From assembly GCA_025061835.1 (NCBI GenBank), contig JANXAC010000017.1, forward strand, positions 1 to 32,942: a stretch of 32,942 nt of DNA, given 5' to 3'. Numbering within the stretch: position 1 is the stretch's first letter; each line of letters begins with the position of its first letter. Of this stretch, positions 23,050-30,327 are shown piece by piece. The notes under the pieces are model-generated. The model had not been told where the DNA came from, ran no database searches, and worked only from the letters and a program-made list of their open reading frames with translations. Made by a program: the position numbers and the translations under genes. The DNA is from Spirochaetota bacterium. GTDB taxonomy: Bacteria; Spirochaetota; Brevinematia; DTOW01.

Positions 23050-24726
23050 ATGAGAAGATTATTTTGGGTTATAGTTCTTCTTTTGAGTGTTTATGGTTGT
23101 AATGTTATAAACCTTGATACATCACAACCTAGCGAGAGTGATTGGCCAAAGTATGTGAAGGTTTATTTCACCAAACCTGGAACGAGTCAGGACACGGAGG
23201 AGGATTCTCTTATACAACAGAGAATAATTGAAGCGATAAACGGAGCAAAAGAGAGTGTAGATGTGTGTATTTATGAACTTTCTTATGAACCTCTATACAA
23301 GGCTATTGTTAATGCTTACAAGAGGGGTATCAGAGTAAGGATGGTTGGTGATATAAACAATGTGAATTATTCAGGATATAGGGAGCTTATGAGAAATAAT
23401 GTGCCAATGGTTTTAGGAAATAACGAGAAGATAATGCACAACAAGATAATAATAATTGACAATGAACTTGTGATAACGGGGTCTGCAAACTTTACGGAAA
23501 CAGGTTTCTTTAAAAATAATGAAAATGTGGTCTTTATAGAATCAAAGGAAGTTGCTGATTACTACAGGAGAGAGATTGAAAATATGTTTTACAATAATGC
23601 TTTTGGTCTTGACAAAGTAGGATTTACGAACTTTCACAGTAATACCTTTAGACTAGGAAAAACAGATATTAAGATATTATTTTCACCTTATGTTAATGAT
23701 TATGGTCAAATGACGGTGGATAAGGTTTATATTTCATACATAACGAATGCTAAAAGGTCAATATACTTTTCAATATTTTCTTTCACTCATCCGGATATTG
23801 CTTCAAATATGATATATATGGCTACGAATAAGGGAATAAAGTTGTATGGTGTTTTTGACAAGAGTTGGCATACTGGAAATGAGTACTCTGTTCATCACTG
23901 GTTCATAGATGCCGGTTTGAATGTTAAGTATGATGGTAATGAAAACACGCTTACCTCTACTTACAGTGGTGGTAAAAATCATAACAAATACATAATAATA
24001 GACCCAGAGACTGATGAAGGTGTTGTTTTGACAGGGTCAATGAACTTTTCAAAGGCTGCTAGCACCGATGGTAATGACGAAAATATCGTAATAATAAAGG
24101 ATAAGGTTATTCCTAAGATATACTTGAGTAATTTTGTTTATCTTTATTCAATAGGTAAGCATCCTACAAGGGATTTAAGCGGAGATAGGGGGAATCAGGG
24201 TGATGTATGGATAAACGAGATAAACTGGCCTGGGTCTGTGAGTGATAATGGATCAAAGTTGTATAATGACAAATTCATTGAACTTAAAAACAGAACAGGT
24301 AGAAGAATAAATATATCAGGATGGTATATTCTTGGAACTACTTACAAATCTTGGAGGATAAGGATGTTTATATTTCCCGAGGGTAGTTATATTGAGCCGA
24401 ATGGATATATAGTTGTATTCAAGAGCACTAACAATGCTTTCTATTATACAAATGCTGTTATTGATAATTTTCTATACCTTCACCATAATCAAGATCAGAA
24501 TTATGTATATCTGGTTTTGAAGGATAAGTATGGTAATGTGATAGATGTTGCTGGAGACCCATATTCACCACCTTTTGCTGGATATAGTTCTTCTTCGTTT
24601 GCTTCAATGAGGAGAGTAGGTAATGATGGAACTCTACCTTCATCTTGGGCTACCACGACTGGAAATAACTCATTCGTTAGGAGTGGTTACAAAACTAAAA
24701 CCTTCGCAACTCCGGGAACAGAGTAG
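23050..24726 (+). CDS. Lipoprotein with active-type phospholipase D/nuclease fold and lamin-tail domain
   Basis: This 558-residue lipoprotein has a signal peptide and lipobox VYGC (C17). Two complete PLD HKD motifs form one active site: H130-x-K132-x4-D137 with GSANF (144-148), and H311-x-K313-x4-D318 with GSMNF (329-333). PLD-superfamily enzymes cut phosphodiesters in DNA, RNA or phospholipids. The short motifs and overall architecture resemble secreted PLD-type nucleases more than phospholipases. The LTD (about 393-558) starts VWINEINWPGS and ends KTFATPGTE. GGAGGTGAT precedes the ATG, which lies 12 bp after the small LTD gene. It is the last gene of the unit; a methyltransferase gene converges on it 37 bp later. 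Confidence 0.9.
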   Translation: MRRLFWVIVLLLSVYGCNVINLDTSQPSESDWPKYVKVYFTKPGTSQDTEEDSLIQQRIIEAINGAKESVDVCIYELSYEPLYKAIVNAYKRGIRVRMVGDINNVNYSGYRELMRNNVPMVLGNNEKIMHNKIIIIDNELVITGSANFTETGFFKNNENVVFIESKEVADYYRREIENMFYNNAFGLDKVGFTNFHSNTFRLGKTDIKILFSPYVNDYGQMTVDKVYISYITNAKRSIYFSIFSFTHPDIASNMIYMATNKGIKLYGVFDKSWHTGNEYSVHHWFIDAGLNVKYDGNENTLTSTYSGGKNHNKYIIIDPETDEGVVLTGSMNFSKAASTDGNDENIVIIKDKVIPKIYLSNFVYLYSIGKHPTRDLSGDRGNQGDVWINEINWPGSVSDNGSKLYNDKFIELKNRTGRRINISGWYILGTTYKSWRIRMFIFPEGSYIEPNGYIVVFKSTNNAFYYTNAVIDNFLYLHHNQDQNYVYLVLKDKYGNVIDVAGDPYSPPFAGYSSSSFASMRRVGNDGTLPSSWATTTGNNSFVRSGYKTKTFATPGTE

Positions 24727-24763
24727 GCTAATCTTTTATATATTTGAAGGATATTGTGTTTTC

Positions 24764-25708
24764 TTACGACTTTCTAAACACAAAAAACATGCCAGTACTT
24801 ATAAAAAATTCAGTTATATACGCGAAAAGGATTTCTTTTGATAGTATTCTTTTTAGATTTCTTGATGGATCTTTCTCTTGTTGACTTTTCTTGAACTTGG
24901 ATACGAGTGTATTATAAGAATATCTGAAAAAATAATTAGCGTCATTTATTAGTTCCCTGAAGCCTCTTTTGAATTTTCTAATCTCTATTAGATCAAAATT
25001 GTGAGTCTTGAAGAGATTTATTAAAGATGTTTTAGAAAACCAAATGAAGTGATGAGGAGGAAAGTCATTATTGCTACCCAATCTTGTTAGGTCAGCTAAA
25101 AATCTATTTCTGTCTGGTGTGCTTCCTATAACAATACCTCCATCATTGAGTAACTCTCTTACTTGATTCAGAAACTTTTTCAAATTAGTTAAATGTTCAA
25201 TAACTTCAAAGAAGGTTATAACATCAAATTTCAAACCTTCAGATTTTGCGTATTCAAAGAAGTTATCAAACGAAGATAGCATTACATTTTCTATCTTGAA
25301 AATATCTTTTGCTACTGTTATAGCTCCTTTATCCAAGTCCACGCCATATACATCAAATCCTATTTTTTTTGCTTCTCTAAGAAACATACCAGTTCCACAT
25401 CCTATGTCTAGCAGTTTGTTGCCTGATAGGTAATCCTTTGATTTTTTGAGATGTTTCAAACCAAGGATATGATTGGGATGATAGATAGGATAGGGATTTT
25501 CTCTTATTATATCAATCCTTACTGTATAACCTATGTTGAGTAGGTCTGTACTGTATATCTCCTCAACAAATTCCAATGGATACCAGAATCCCAGATCACA
25601 TTTTTCACAGATGTATAGTTTATAAGTCTTATTAATTCCTTCTGAGTGATATTCTCTGTGAAAGTTTTCTTCGTTTATTAGATTTTGACAGGATGGACAG
25701 ACTATCAT
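24764..25708 (-). CDS. Zinc-ribbon class I SAM-dependent methyltransferase
   Basis: This 314-residue protein has an N-terminal zinc ribbon with C4, C7, C34 and C37. A class I methyltransferase domain follows: motif I LLDIGCGTG (99-107), DVYGVDLDKGAI, the DVITFFEVIEHL segment and the GGIVIGSTPD strand. The basic, hydrophobic C-terminal tail (about 265-314) ends in an aromatic-rich stretch that could touch the membrane. Proteins of this shape are common in surface-polysaccharide and lipid gene clusters, but the substrate is unknown. AAGGGG precedes the ATG. It is a single gene, convergent with the PLD-LTD operon. Confidence 0.85.
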   Translation of the reverse strand: MIVCPSCQNLINEENFHREYHSEGINKTYKLYICEKCDLGFWYPLEFVEEIYSTDLLNIGYTVRIDIIRENPYPIYHPNHILGLKHLKKSKDYLSGNKLLDIGCGTGMFLREAKKIGFDVYGVDLDKGAITVAKDIFKIENVMLSSFDNFFEYAKSEGLKFDVITFFEVIEHLTNLKKFLNQVRELLNDGGIVIGSTPDRNRFLADLTRLGSNNDFPPHHFIWFSKTSLINLFKTHNFDLIEIRKFKRGFRELINDANYFFRYSYNTLVSKFKKSQQEKDPSRNLKRILSKEILFAYITEFFISTGMFFVFRKS

Positions 25709-26055
25709 ACTTTCCCCTTGTAACCTGAGGATATACTAAATTATGTAATCTAGTTGTTGCAAGTAGGAACAGGAGATATAGAGAGTTTTCCTAAGTATTT
25801 TGTAATATATTTATGTTTTTTAGTTTTGGAATTTTTAGGATTTTTTGTGTTGAAAATTATGACAGTTCTGATATAGTTCTCAATAATCTCAGCTTATAGA
25901 TTTTTGAAAATTTAAATTTTTTAAGTGTTTTGTTAAGCAATTTACTAATTTGATTGAGTATGTAGAAAGAATTTTGAAGAATTTTTAGTAGCATAAGGGG
26001 TTTAGAATAGACTTGAATATCTGAAGGTAAAGGGGGATTTACCCCCTTTATAGTT
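25709..26055. other. AT-rich gap of about 350 bp with a possible small-RNA unit
   Basis: No ORF of note is seen. On the plus strand TTGAAA (25850-25855), 16 bp, TATAGT (25872-25877) resembles this genome's promoters. About 150 bp further lies the hairpin at 26028-26050, followed on the plus strand by a T-rich stretch. A roughly 170-nt transcript is therefore possible. Chance promoter matches are frequent in DNA this AT-rich, so the case is weak. Confidence 0.25.
26028..26050. terminator. Perfect 9-bp hairpin after the FecR-type gene
   Basis: TAAAGGGGG-ATTTA-CCCCCTTTA begins 6 bp after the FecR-protein stop (minus strand). The stem ends in A:T pairs but no real T-run follows on the minus strand; on the plus strand TTTATAGTTTT follows. 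It may act in either direction. Confidence 0.6.
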
Positions 26056-28224
26056 TTACTTAATTTCTTTTATTACTGTTTCTTCTTTGCCTATGATGAA
26101 TAGTTTGTTGTTGATTATGACAGATGCATTTCCAACTTCGTCATAACTCTTTACTTGGCTACCGTTGAGATTGTATAAGTATGTTCCTTGTGAGGTGGTA
26201 GCAACTATGTAGTCATTACCTACATAAGGTGTGCCTTGTAATGTTCCATTGAGAGTTATGGTATTCTCAACAGAACCATTCTTTGTTAGAATGAGTATTC
26301 TCTTGTCGTCAAACACTATTACATTATCTTTGTAGATGATAGGTAATGTGTCTTTGCTAATAGGTAGATTAACGGTAGCAGTTTCCTTACCTTTACTGAT
26401 ATTAAGTATTGTCATCTTTCCTCTCGTGTAGATGAAGACATTTTCACCGTCAGATGATACACTTGCCTTTCTTACGACGGATGAACTGAGTTGTGCTACT
26501 TTTGTGTAGCTTCCATCAGATGAGACACTATAAACTTCTCCTATCTCGTTTATAGCGATAGCCCTGTTCTTGGCTATTGCTACATCTGAGTATATGCTAC
26601 CAATCTTGACTACTTTATCTTCTCCAGTTCTTGAATCTATAATATGTAATCCATCTATTGATGGAACGAATGCTTTTTTGTCAAGAACTGCAGGTCTGCT
26701 TACAACTAGTGTGCCTTTGGTTGATTCACCAAGGTTCACAGATTGTAGAATTTTACCTTCTGTGTTTGCAATCTTGACTTGTAGGTATTCATTTTCATCC
26801 TTTGATAGCGCTACTATTATATTATCACCAAAGCCGTATGATATACCCCTTATGTTGATGTTCTTAAGGTTATCTCCGTCAAATATTGATACTCCTGAAG
26901 TGGAAGGAATAATGGATAATCTGTCGTATTCGGCCCATCTACCGTATCCGGATACAGCATTGATACCGAAGTCAAGTTTTGATATAGATGGTACTTGAGG
27001 TTCTACAATCTGAGGAGATAAACTTTCTTGAGGCTTAACCTCTTGTATAACAACATCGGTATCTTTGGCAAAACTCATTTCCTTTGAGAAGAGCACTTTA
27101 CTATCTTTCTCTGCCCTTATCTGATAATTCTTATCTGCTTCTAGGATTCTTGTAACTGGTAGCGAAGTAGCGATTTGGATGTTGTTAATGTATAAGGAAG
27201 AGTCTTTGGTTGTGTCGGTGGGGATGAAGGTTATTTTAACTGATCTGGATACAACGATCATATCTTTTGAGACTGATTTATCAAGAGATACAATATCACT
27301 TTTACTAGCCTTTGTTTCTGATATAGATACCTTCTTTGAAACTTCTTTTGCGGCTTTTGATACATCTTCAACAATCTTGTCAGGATTTTCTTTTTCAGAT
27401 ATGGCTTTTTCTATAATGCTGTCAACCTTTTCCTGTTGTTCTCGCTTGATAATAACTTGTTCTCCTTTTTCAATAGTTTTTTCTGCTACTGACTCGTATT
27501 GAGATAACTTTTCTTTGTGTGTTTCTGGTAGTTGTTCTGATATGTTTTGGACTGACTTAGATCTTACACCTACTGATACCTTACCTTCAGAGACAATAAC
27601 TTTAGTCGTTCCTTTATCATCAACTGCTACCAAGAATTTTGTTCCTCTGACAGCAGCAACTGCAGTTGATGTTCTTATCTTAAACCCATCGTTGTTTAGT
27701 TTTCCGACAGCGGATTTAACAGTTCCTTTGACGATATCCACAATCGTGTCCTTGCTACCCTTGATTGATGATATTACTTCGGATAGAGAGACTTTAGTGT
27801 TTTCACCTATCTTGACTAGTATTTTCTTGTCTATCTGAAGTTCGCATTCAGAACCTTTCTCAGTGATTATAACATCGCCTTGCTTTAGAGTATAACCAAC
27901 CTCGGCGTCTATCAAGTTCATCAGTGTCTGGATTTTTACATCTCCTAATGCCATTGATACTACTGCAGTGATTGGTTCTGGCTCAGTGATAGTTATTTCT
28001 TGATCGGCCTCCTTCTTAGCAACTTCTTCCTTGACAAATATCTTGTCTTGGAAGATCACTATTGCTCCTATCACGATAGCAATAGCGATGGAGGCAAAAA
28101 TTAATATTTTTGATAAACCTTTCATATACTTGTCCTCCTTTAAAGAAAAACTCATATTTCTTCTCACGCTTTCAAATTTACTGAAACTCAAGCTCTCTTT
28201 TAAGAGTCTATTTAAGTCTTTCAT
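26056..28224 (-). CDS. FecR-domain membrane protein with PEGA-like module and beta-propeller
   Basis: The start is set at ATG 28224 (722 residues) because AGAGGG lies just upstream; an in-frame GTG at 28272 has no such support. A short cytoplasmic N-terminus (1-35) is followed by one transmembrane helix (36-58: ILIFASIAIAIVIGAIVIF). The FecR domain (about 85-222) contains the signature TSTAVAAVRGTKF (185-197) and a preceding KGTVKSAVGKL. A Lys/Glu/Ser-rich helical linker follows (about 225-320), then a PEGA-like strand module (about 325-390). A C-terminal PQQ-like beta-propeller (about 415-722) has repeats such as GVSIFDGD, GLHIIDSRTGED and GTYLYNLNG. The large part should be extracytoplasmic. 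FecR domains bind peptidoglycan or sense surface signals. No sigma factor gene is adjacent. Confidence 0.85.
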   Translation of the reverse strand: MKDLNRLLKESLSFSKFESVRRNMSFSLKEDKYMKGLSKILIFASIAIAIVIGAIVIFQDKIFVKEEVAKKEADQEITITEPEPITAVVSMALGDVKIQTLMNLIDAEVGYTLKQGDVIITEKGSECELQIDKKILVKIGENTKVSLSEVISSIKGSKDTIVDIVKGTVKSAVGKLNNDGFKIRTSTAVAAVRGTKFLVAVDDKGTTKVIVSEGKVSVGVRSKSVQNISEQLPETHKEKLSQYESVAEKTIEKGEQVIIKREQQEKVDSIIEKAISEKENPDKIVEDVSKAAKEVSKKVSISETKASKSDIVSLDKSVSKDMIVVSRSVKITFIPTDTTKDSSLYINNIQIATSLPVTRILEADKNYQIRAEKDSKVLFSKEMSFAKDTDVVIQEVKPQESLSPQIVEPQVPSISKLDFGINAVSGYGRWAEYDRLSIIPSTSGVSIFDGDNLKNINIRGISYGFGDNIIVALSKDENEYLQVKIANTEGKILQSVNLGESTKGTLVVSRPAVLDKKAFVPSIDGLHIIDSRTGEDKVVKIGSIYSDVAIAKNRAIAINEIGEVYSVSSDGSYTKVAQLSSSVVRKASVSSDGENVFIYTRGKMTILNISKGKETATVNLPISKDTLPIIYKDNVIVFDDKRILILTKNGSVENTITLNGTLQGTPYVGNDYIVATTSQGTYLYNLNGSQVKSYDEVGNASVIINNKLFIIGKEETVIKEIK

Positions 28225-28312
28225 TTTTCCCTCTCTATATAAATATACTGTTGATCCTTTCATTTTTTGCACGGTTGTTAAATTTTTATTCTAGTATGAG
28301 ATTTAACATTAC

Positions 28313-28340
28313 TTGAACTTTTGCTAGAATTTTGTATATT
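28313..28340 (+). promoter_or_regulatory. Promoter of the MATE gene, giving a near-leaderless mRNA
   Basis: TTGAAC (28313-28318), 16 bp, TATATT (28335-28340). The start is predicted near 28347, only about 4 nt before the ATG at 28351, and no Shine-Dalgarno site is visible. Confidence 0.5.
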
Positions 28341-28350
28341 TTATCGCAAT

Positions 28351-29733
28351 ATGAATGACTTAACAAAAGGCAATGTTATTAAGCAACTTCTGGTTTTTTC
28401 TACTCCAGTTATCCTGTCGGACCTTATACAGGCTTTGATGAGCCTTGTAGATATGTTCTATCTTGGTAGGTTGATGGGATATAATGCTGTTGCGTCAGTG
28501 TCGGTGGCAATACCAGTTGTTTTTATACTTTTTGCAATACTCATAGGAGTGGGGGTGAGTTCTAACATACTTGTTGCACAGGCTTTCGGAGCAGGGAGTA
28601 GAGAGTCTTTAATTTCAGTTATCAAGAACTCACTCTCAATAACATTGCTACTATCAGTCGTTCTGAGTGTGTTGGGTTTTTTGACATCTGGTTTTGTTCT
28701 AAAACTTATGAATGTTCCAGATAGTATATACAAAGATGCTCTCATATACTTACAGATATATATTGCTGGTATTCCTATAACCGCTATGTTGAACTGGATA
28801 ACGGGTATAACTAGAGGACTAGGTAATTCAAAGGTATCTCTATACTTCTCAATCTTTATGCTACTGGGTAAGTTAATACTCACTCCTCTGTTTATAAATG
28901 GTTTTTATATCATTCCACAGATGGGTGTTACGGGTGCTATAGTCTCAACCATCATAATTGAACTTATTCTGGTGATACTGGGTTTCATATACATATCAAG
29001 AAGGTATGAGATAATTCGTCAGAGTGTGAGATTTTCTATTCAGAGGGAAATGATTTATAGGTTTTTCTCTTTAGGATTGCCTGTTTCTTTACAGATGATA
29101 ATAATATCTTTCTCGTTTGCGGTTGTCATGGGTTTTGTTTCATCTTTTGGAGATAAAAGCATAGCAGTATTTGGAATAGGCAATAGGATAGATCAATTCG
29201 CATTTTTACCTGCTTTATCTCTGGGGCTTGCTCTAATGACGATATCGTCTCAAAACTTAAGCGCAGAGAGATATGACAGAGTTTTTGAGTTCTTGAAGTG
29301 GGCTTTGATAATATCTCTGGGAATTTCGGGTATAGTTGTTGTGGTATCTAATCTGTTTGCAGAAAGTATTTTTGGGTTTTTTGTTAGTGATAGAGAGGTC
29401 ATTTCTCTTGGTGTTGATTACATAAGAGTAATGAGTATATCTTACGTTCTTATGGGTGTTGTCTTCTCAATACAGGGTATAATAAGGGGTGCTGGGGATA
29501 CACTTGCAGTTCTAATTATAAAATCTTTATCTATGCTAGTTGTTAGGATTCCTGTTGCTTATGTTCTTGGGTTTTTGGTTTTTAAATCACCTGTTGGTGT
29601 TTGGGCTTCGTTTGTTGTTGTTATGCTTTTTGAAGTCATCGTTAGTTGGATATACTTAAGGTCCGAAAATTGGAAGAAGAAAATAGTGTTCAAAAGACAA
29701 GATTATGTAAAGTTGGAAGAAGCCAAAACATAG
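28351..29733 (+). CDS. MATE-family multidrug/cation antiporter
   Basis: This 460-residue inner-membrane exporter has about twelve hydrophobic segments in two homologous halves. It opens with the characteristic MNDLTKGNVIKQLLVFSTP and has VDMFYLGRLMGYNAVASVSVA in the first half. The second half begins about VSLQMIIISFSFAVVMGF and has NRIDQFAFLPALSLGLALM and GIIRGAGDT. MATE proteins expel cationic drugs or metabolites against Na+ or H+; the substrate is unknown. ATG 28351 is chosen over an in-frame TTG at 28321 because the family normally starts here and the -10 box would otherwise lie inside the gene. The HepT-like gene follows after 10 bp. Confidence 0.94.
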   Translation: MNDLTKGNVIKQLLVFSTPVILSDLIQALMSLVDMFYLGRLMGYNAVASVSVAIPVVFILFAILIGVGVSSNILVAQAFGAGSRESLISVIKNSLSITLLLSVVLSVLGFLTSGFVLKLMNVPDSIYKDALIYLQIYIAGIPITAMLNWITGITRGLGNSKVSLYFSIFMLLGKLILTPLFINGFYIIPQMGVTGAIVSTIIIELILVILGFIYISRRYEIIRQSVRFSIQREMIYRFFSLGLPVSLQMIIISFSFAVVMGFVSSFGDKSIAVFGIGNRIDQFAFLPALSLGLALMTISSQNLSAERYDRVFEFLKWALIISLGISGIVVVVSNLFAESIFGFFVSDREVISLGVDYIRVMSISYVLMGVVFSIQGIIRGAGDTLAVLIIKSLSMLVVRIPVAYVLGFLVFKSPVGVWASFVVVMLFEVIVSWIYLRSENWKKKIVFKRQDYVKLEEAKT

Positions 29734-29743
29734 TTTTGGTATT

Positions 29744-30097
29744 ATGAAACTAGAACCAATACTCTCAACATTGAAGTGTGAAATTAACCTGATTGATAAG
29801 TTAAAGGAGTCTCAAGAATACTCGTATTATATTCCTTACATTTTTTTACTGCTTCTTAAGCACTATGCTGACTTTCTGCTTTCAAAGGATCTTGGTAAAT
29901 ATGTTGTATCGTTTGACTACATTAGCGTACTGAAGGAGAGAGATCTTATAGACAATGATGAAGAACTATTTATCAGAAAGTGTGTTGAGATAACAAGAAG
30001 GAGAGATAATCTTGTGAAGAAGTATGCGGAGATAGATACTAATATGATTGAAAAAATTGTTTCCCGGATAAAGGAGAGTATAAGTAGGAGTGTTTGA
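29744..30097 (+). CDS. HepT-like (DUF86) HEPN protein with altered catalytic motif
   Basis: This 117-residue helical protein resembles HepT/DUF86 proteins: a central FDYISVLKERDLID segment, then EITRRRDNLVKKYAEID, which lines up with the family RNxLVHxY motif. Here R87 and Y94 are kept, but the Asn position is D88 and the catalytic His is K92. HepT toxins are HEPN ribonucleases that usually pair with an MNT nucleotidyltransferase antitoxin. No MNT gene is adjacent on either side. With the His lost, RNase activity is unlikely. It follows the MATE gene by 10 bp and is probably co-transcribed. The assignment rests on one motif plus size and helicity; an unrelated small helical protein is the alternative. 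Confidence 0.5.
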   Translation: MKLEPILSTLKCEINLIDKLKESQEYSYYIPYIFLLLLKHYADFLLSKDLGKYVVSFDYISVLKERDLIDNDEELFIRKCVEITRRRDNLVKKYAEIDTNMIEKIVSRIKESISRSV

Positions 30098-30170
30098 GAT
30101 GTGAGTTCCTTTATCGGCACTCAAAGAAAGTGAAAACCGATTCTTTAACTTTTCCCTCTATGAATTTCTA

Positions 30171-30185
30171 GAGTTTAAAAAACTC
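30171..30185. repeat. Short inverted repeat after the HepT-like gene
   Basis: GAGTTT-AAA-AAACTC is a perfect 6-bp stem in the 230-bp gap between convergent genes. It lacks a T-run, so termination is only possible. Nothing else is seen in 30098-30327. Confidence 0.25.
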
Positions 30186-30327
30186 CTAACATTATTCTCT
30201 CATTTCTTTTTAAGTGTTTTGATACATTTAGTAATAGTTGATCAGGTGGTGAGTTATTATGTAAGTTTTTTTGAAGTCTTTCAGGTTGCTACTAAAATAA
30301 AACTACTTTTAACTGTTGTTTTTATTT

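Noticed and set aside
26570-27838. Three plus-strand ORFs of 107-142 codons
   Set aside because: They are antisense to the FecR-domain gene; their Ser/Thr/Leu-rich composition is what the opposite strand of that gene would give.
28225-28272. Upstream GTG start for the FecR-type protein
   Set aside because: It lacks a ribosome-binding site, whereas AGAGGG sits correctly before ATG 28224.
28321-28350. Upstream TTG start for the MATE protein
   Set aside because: The extension is not typical of the family and covers the -10 box of the likely promoter.
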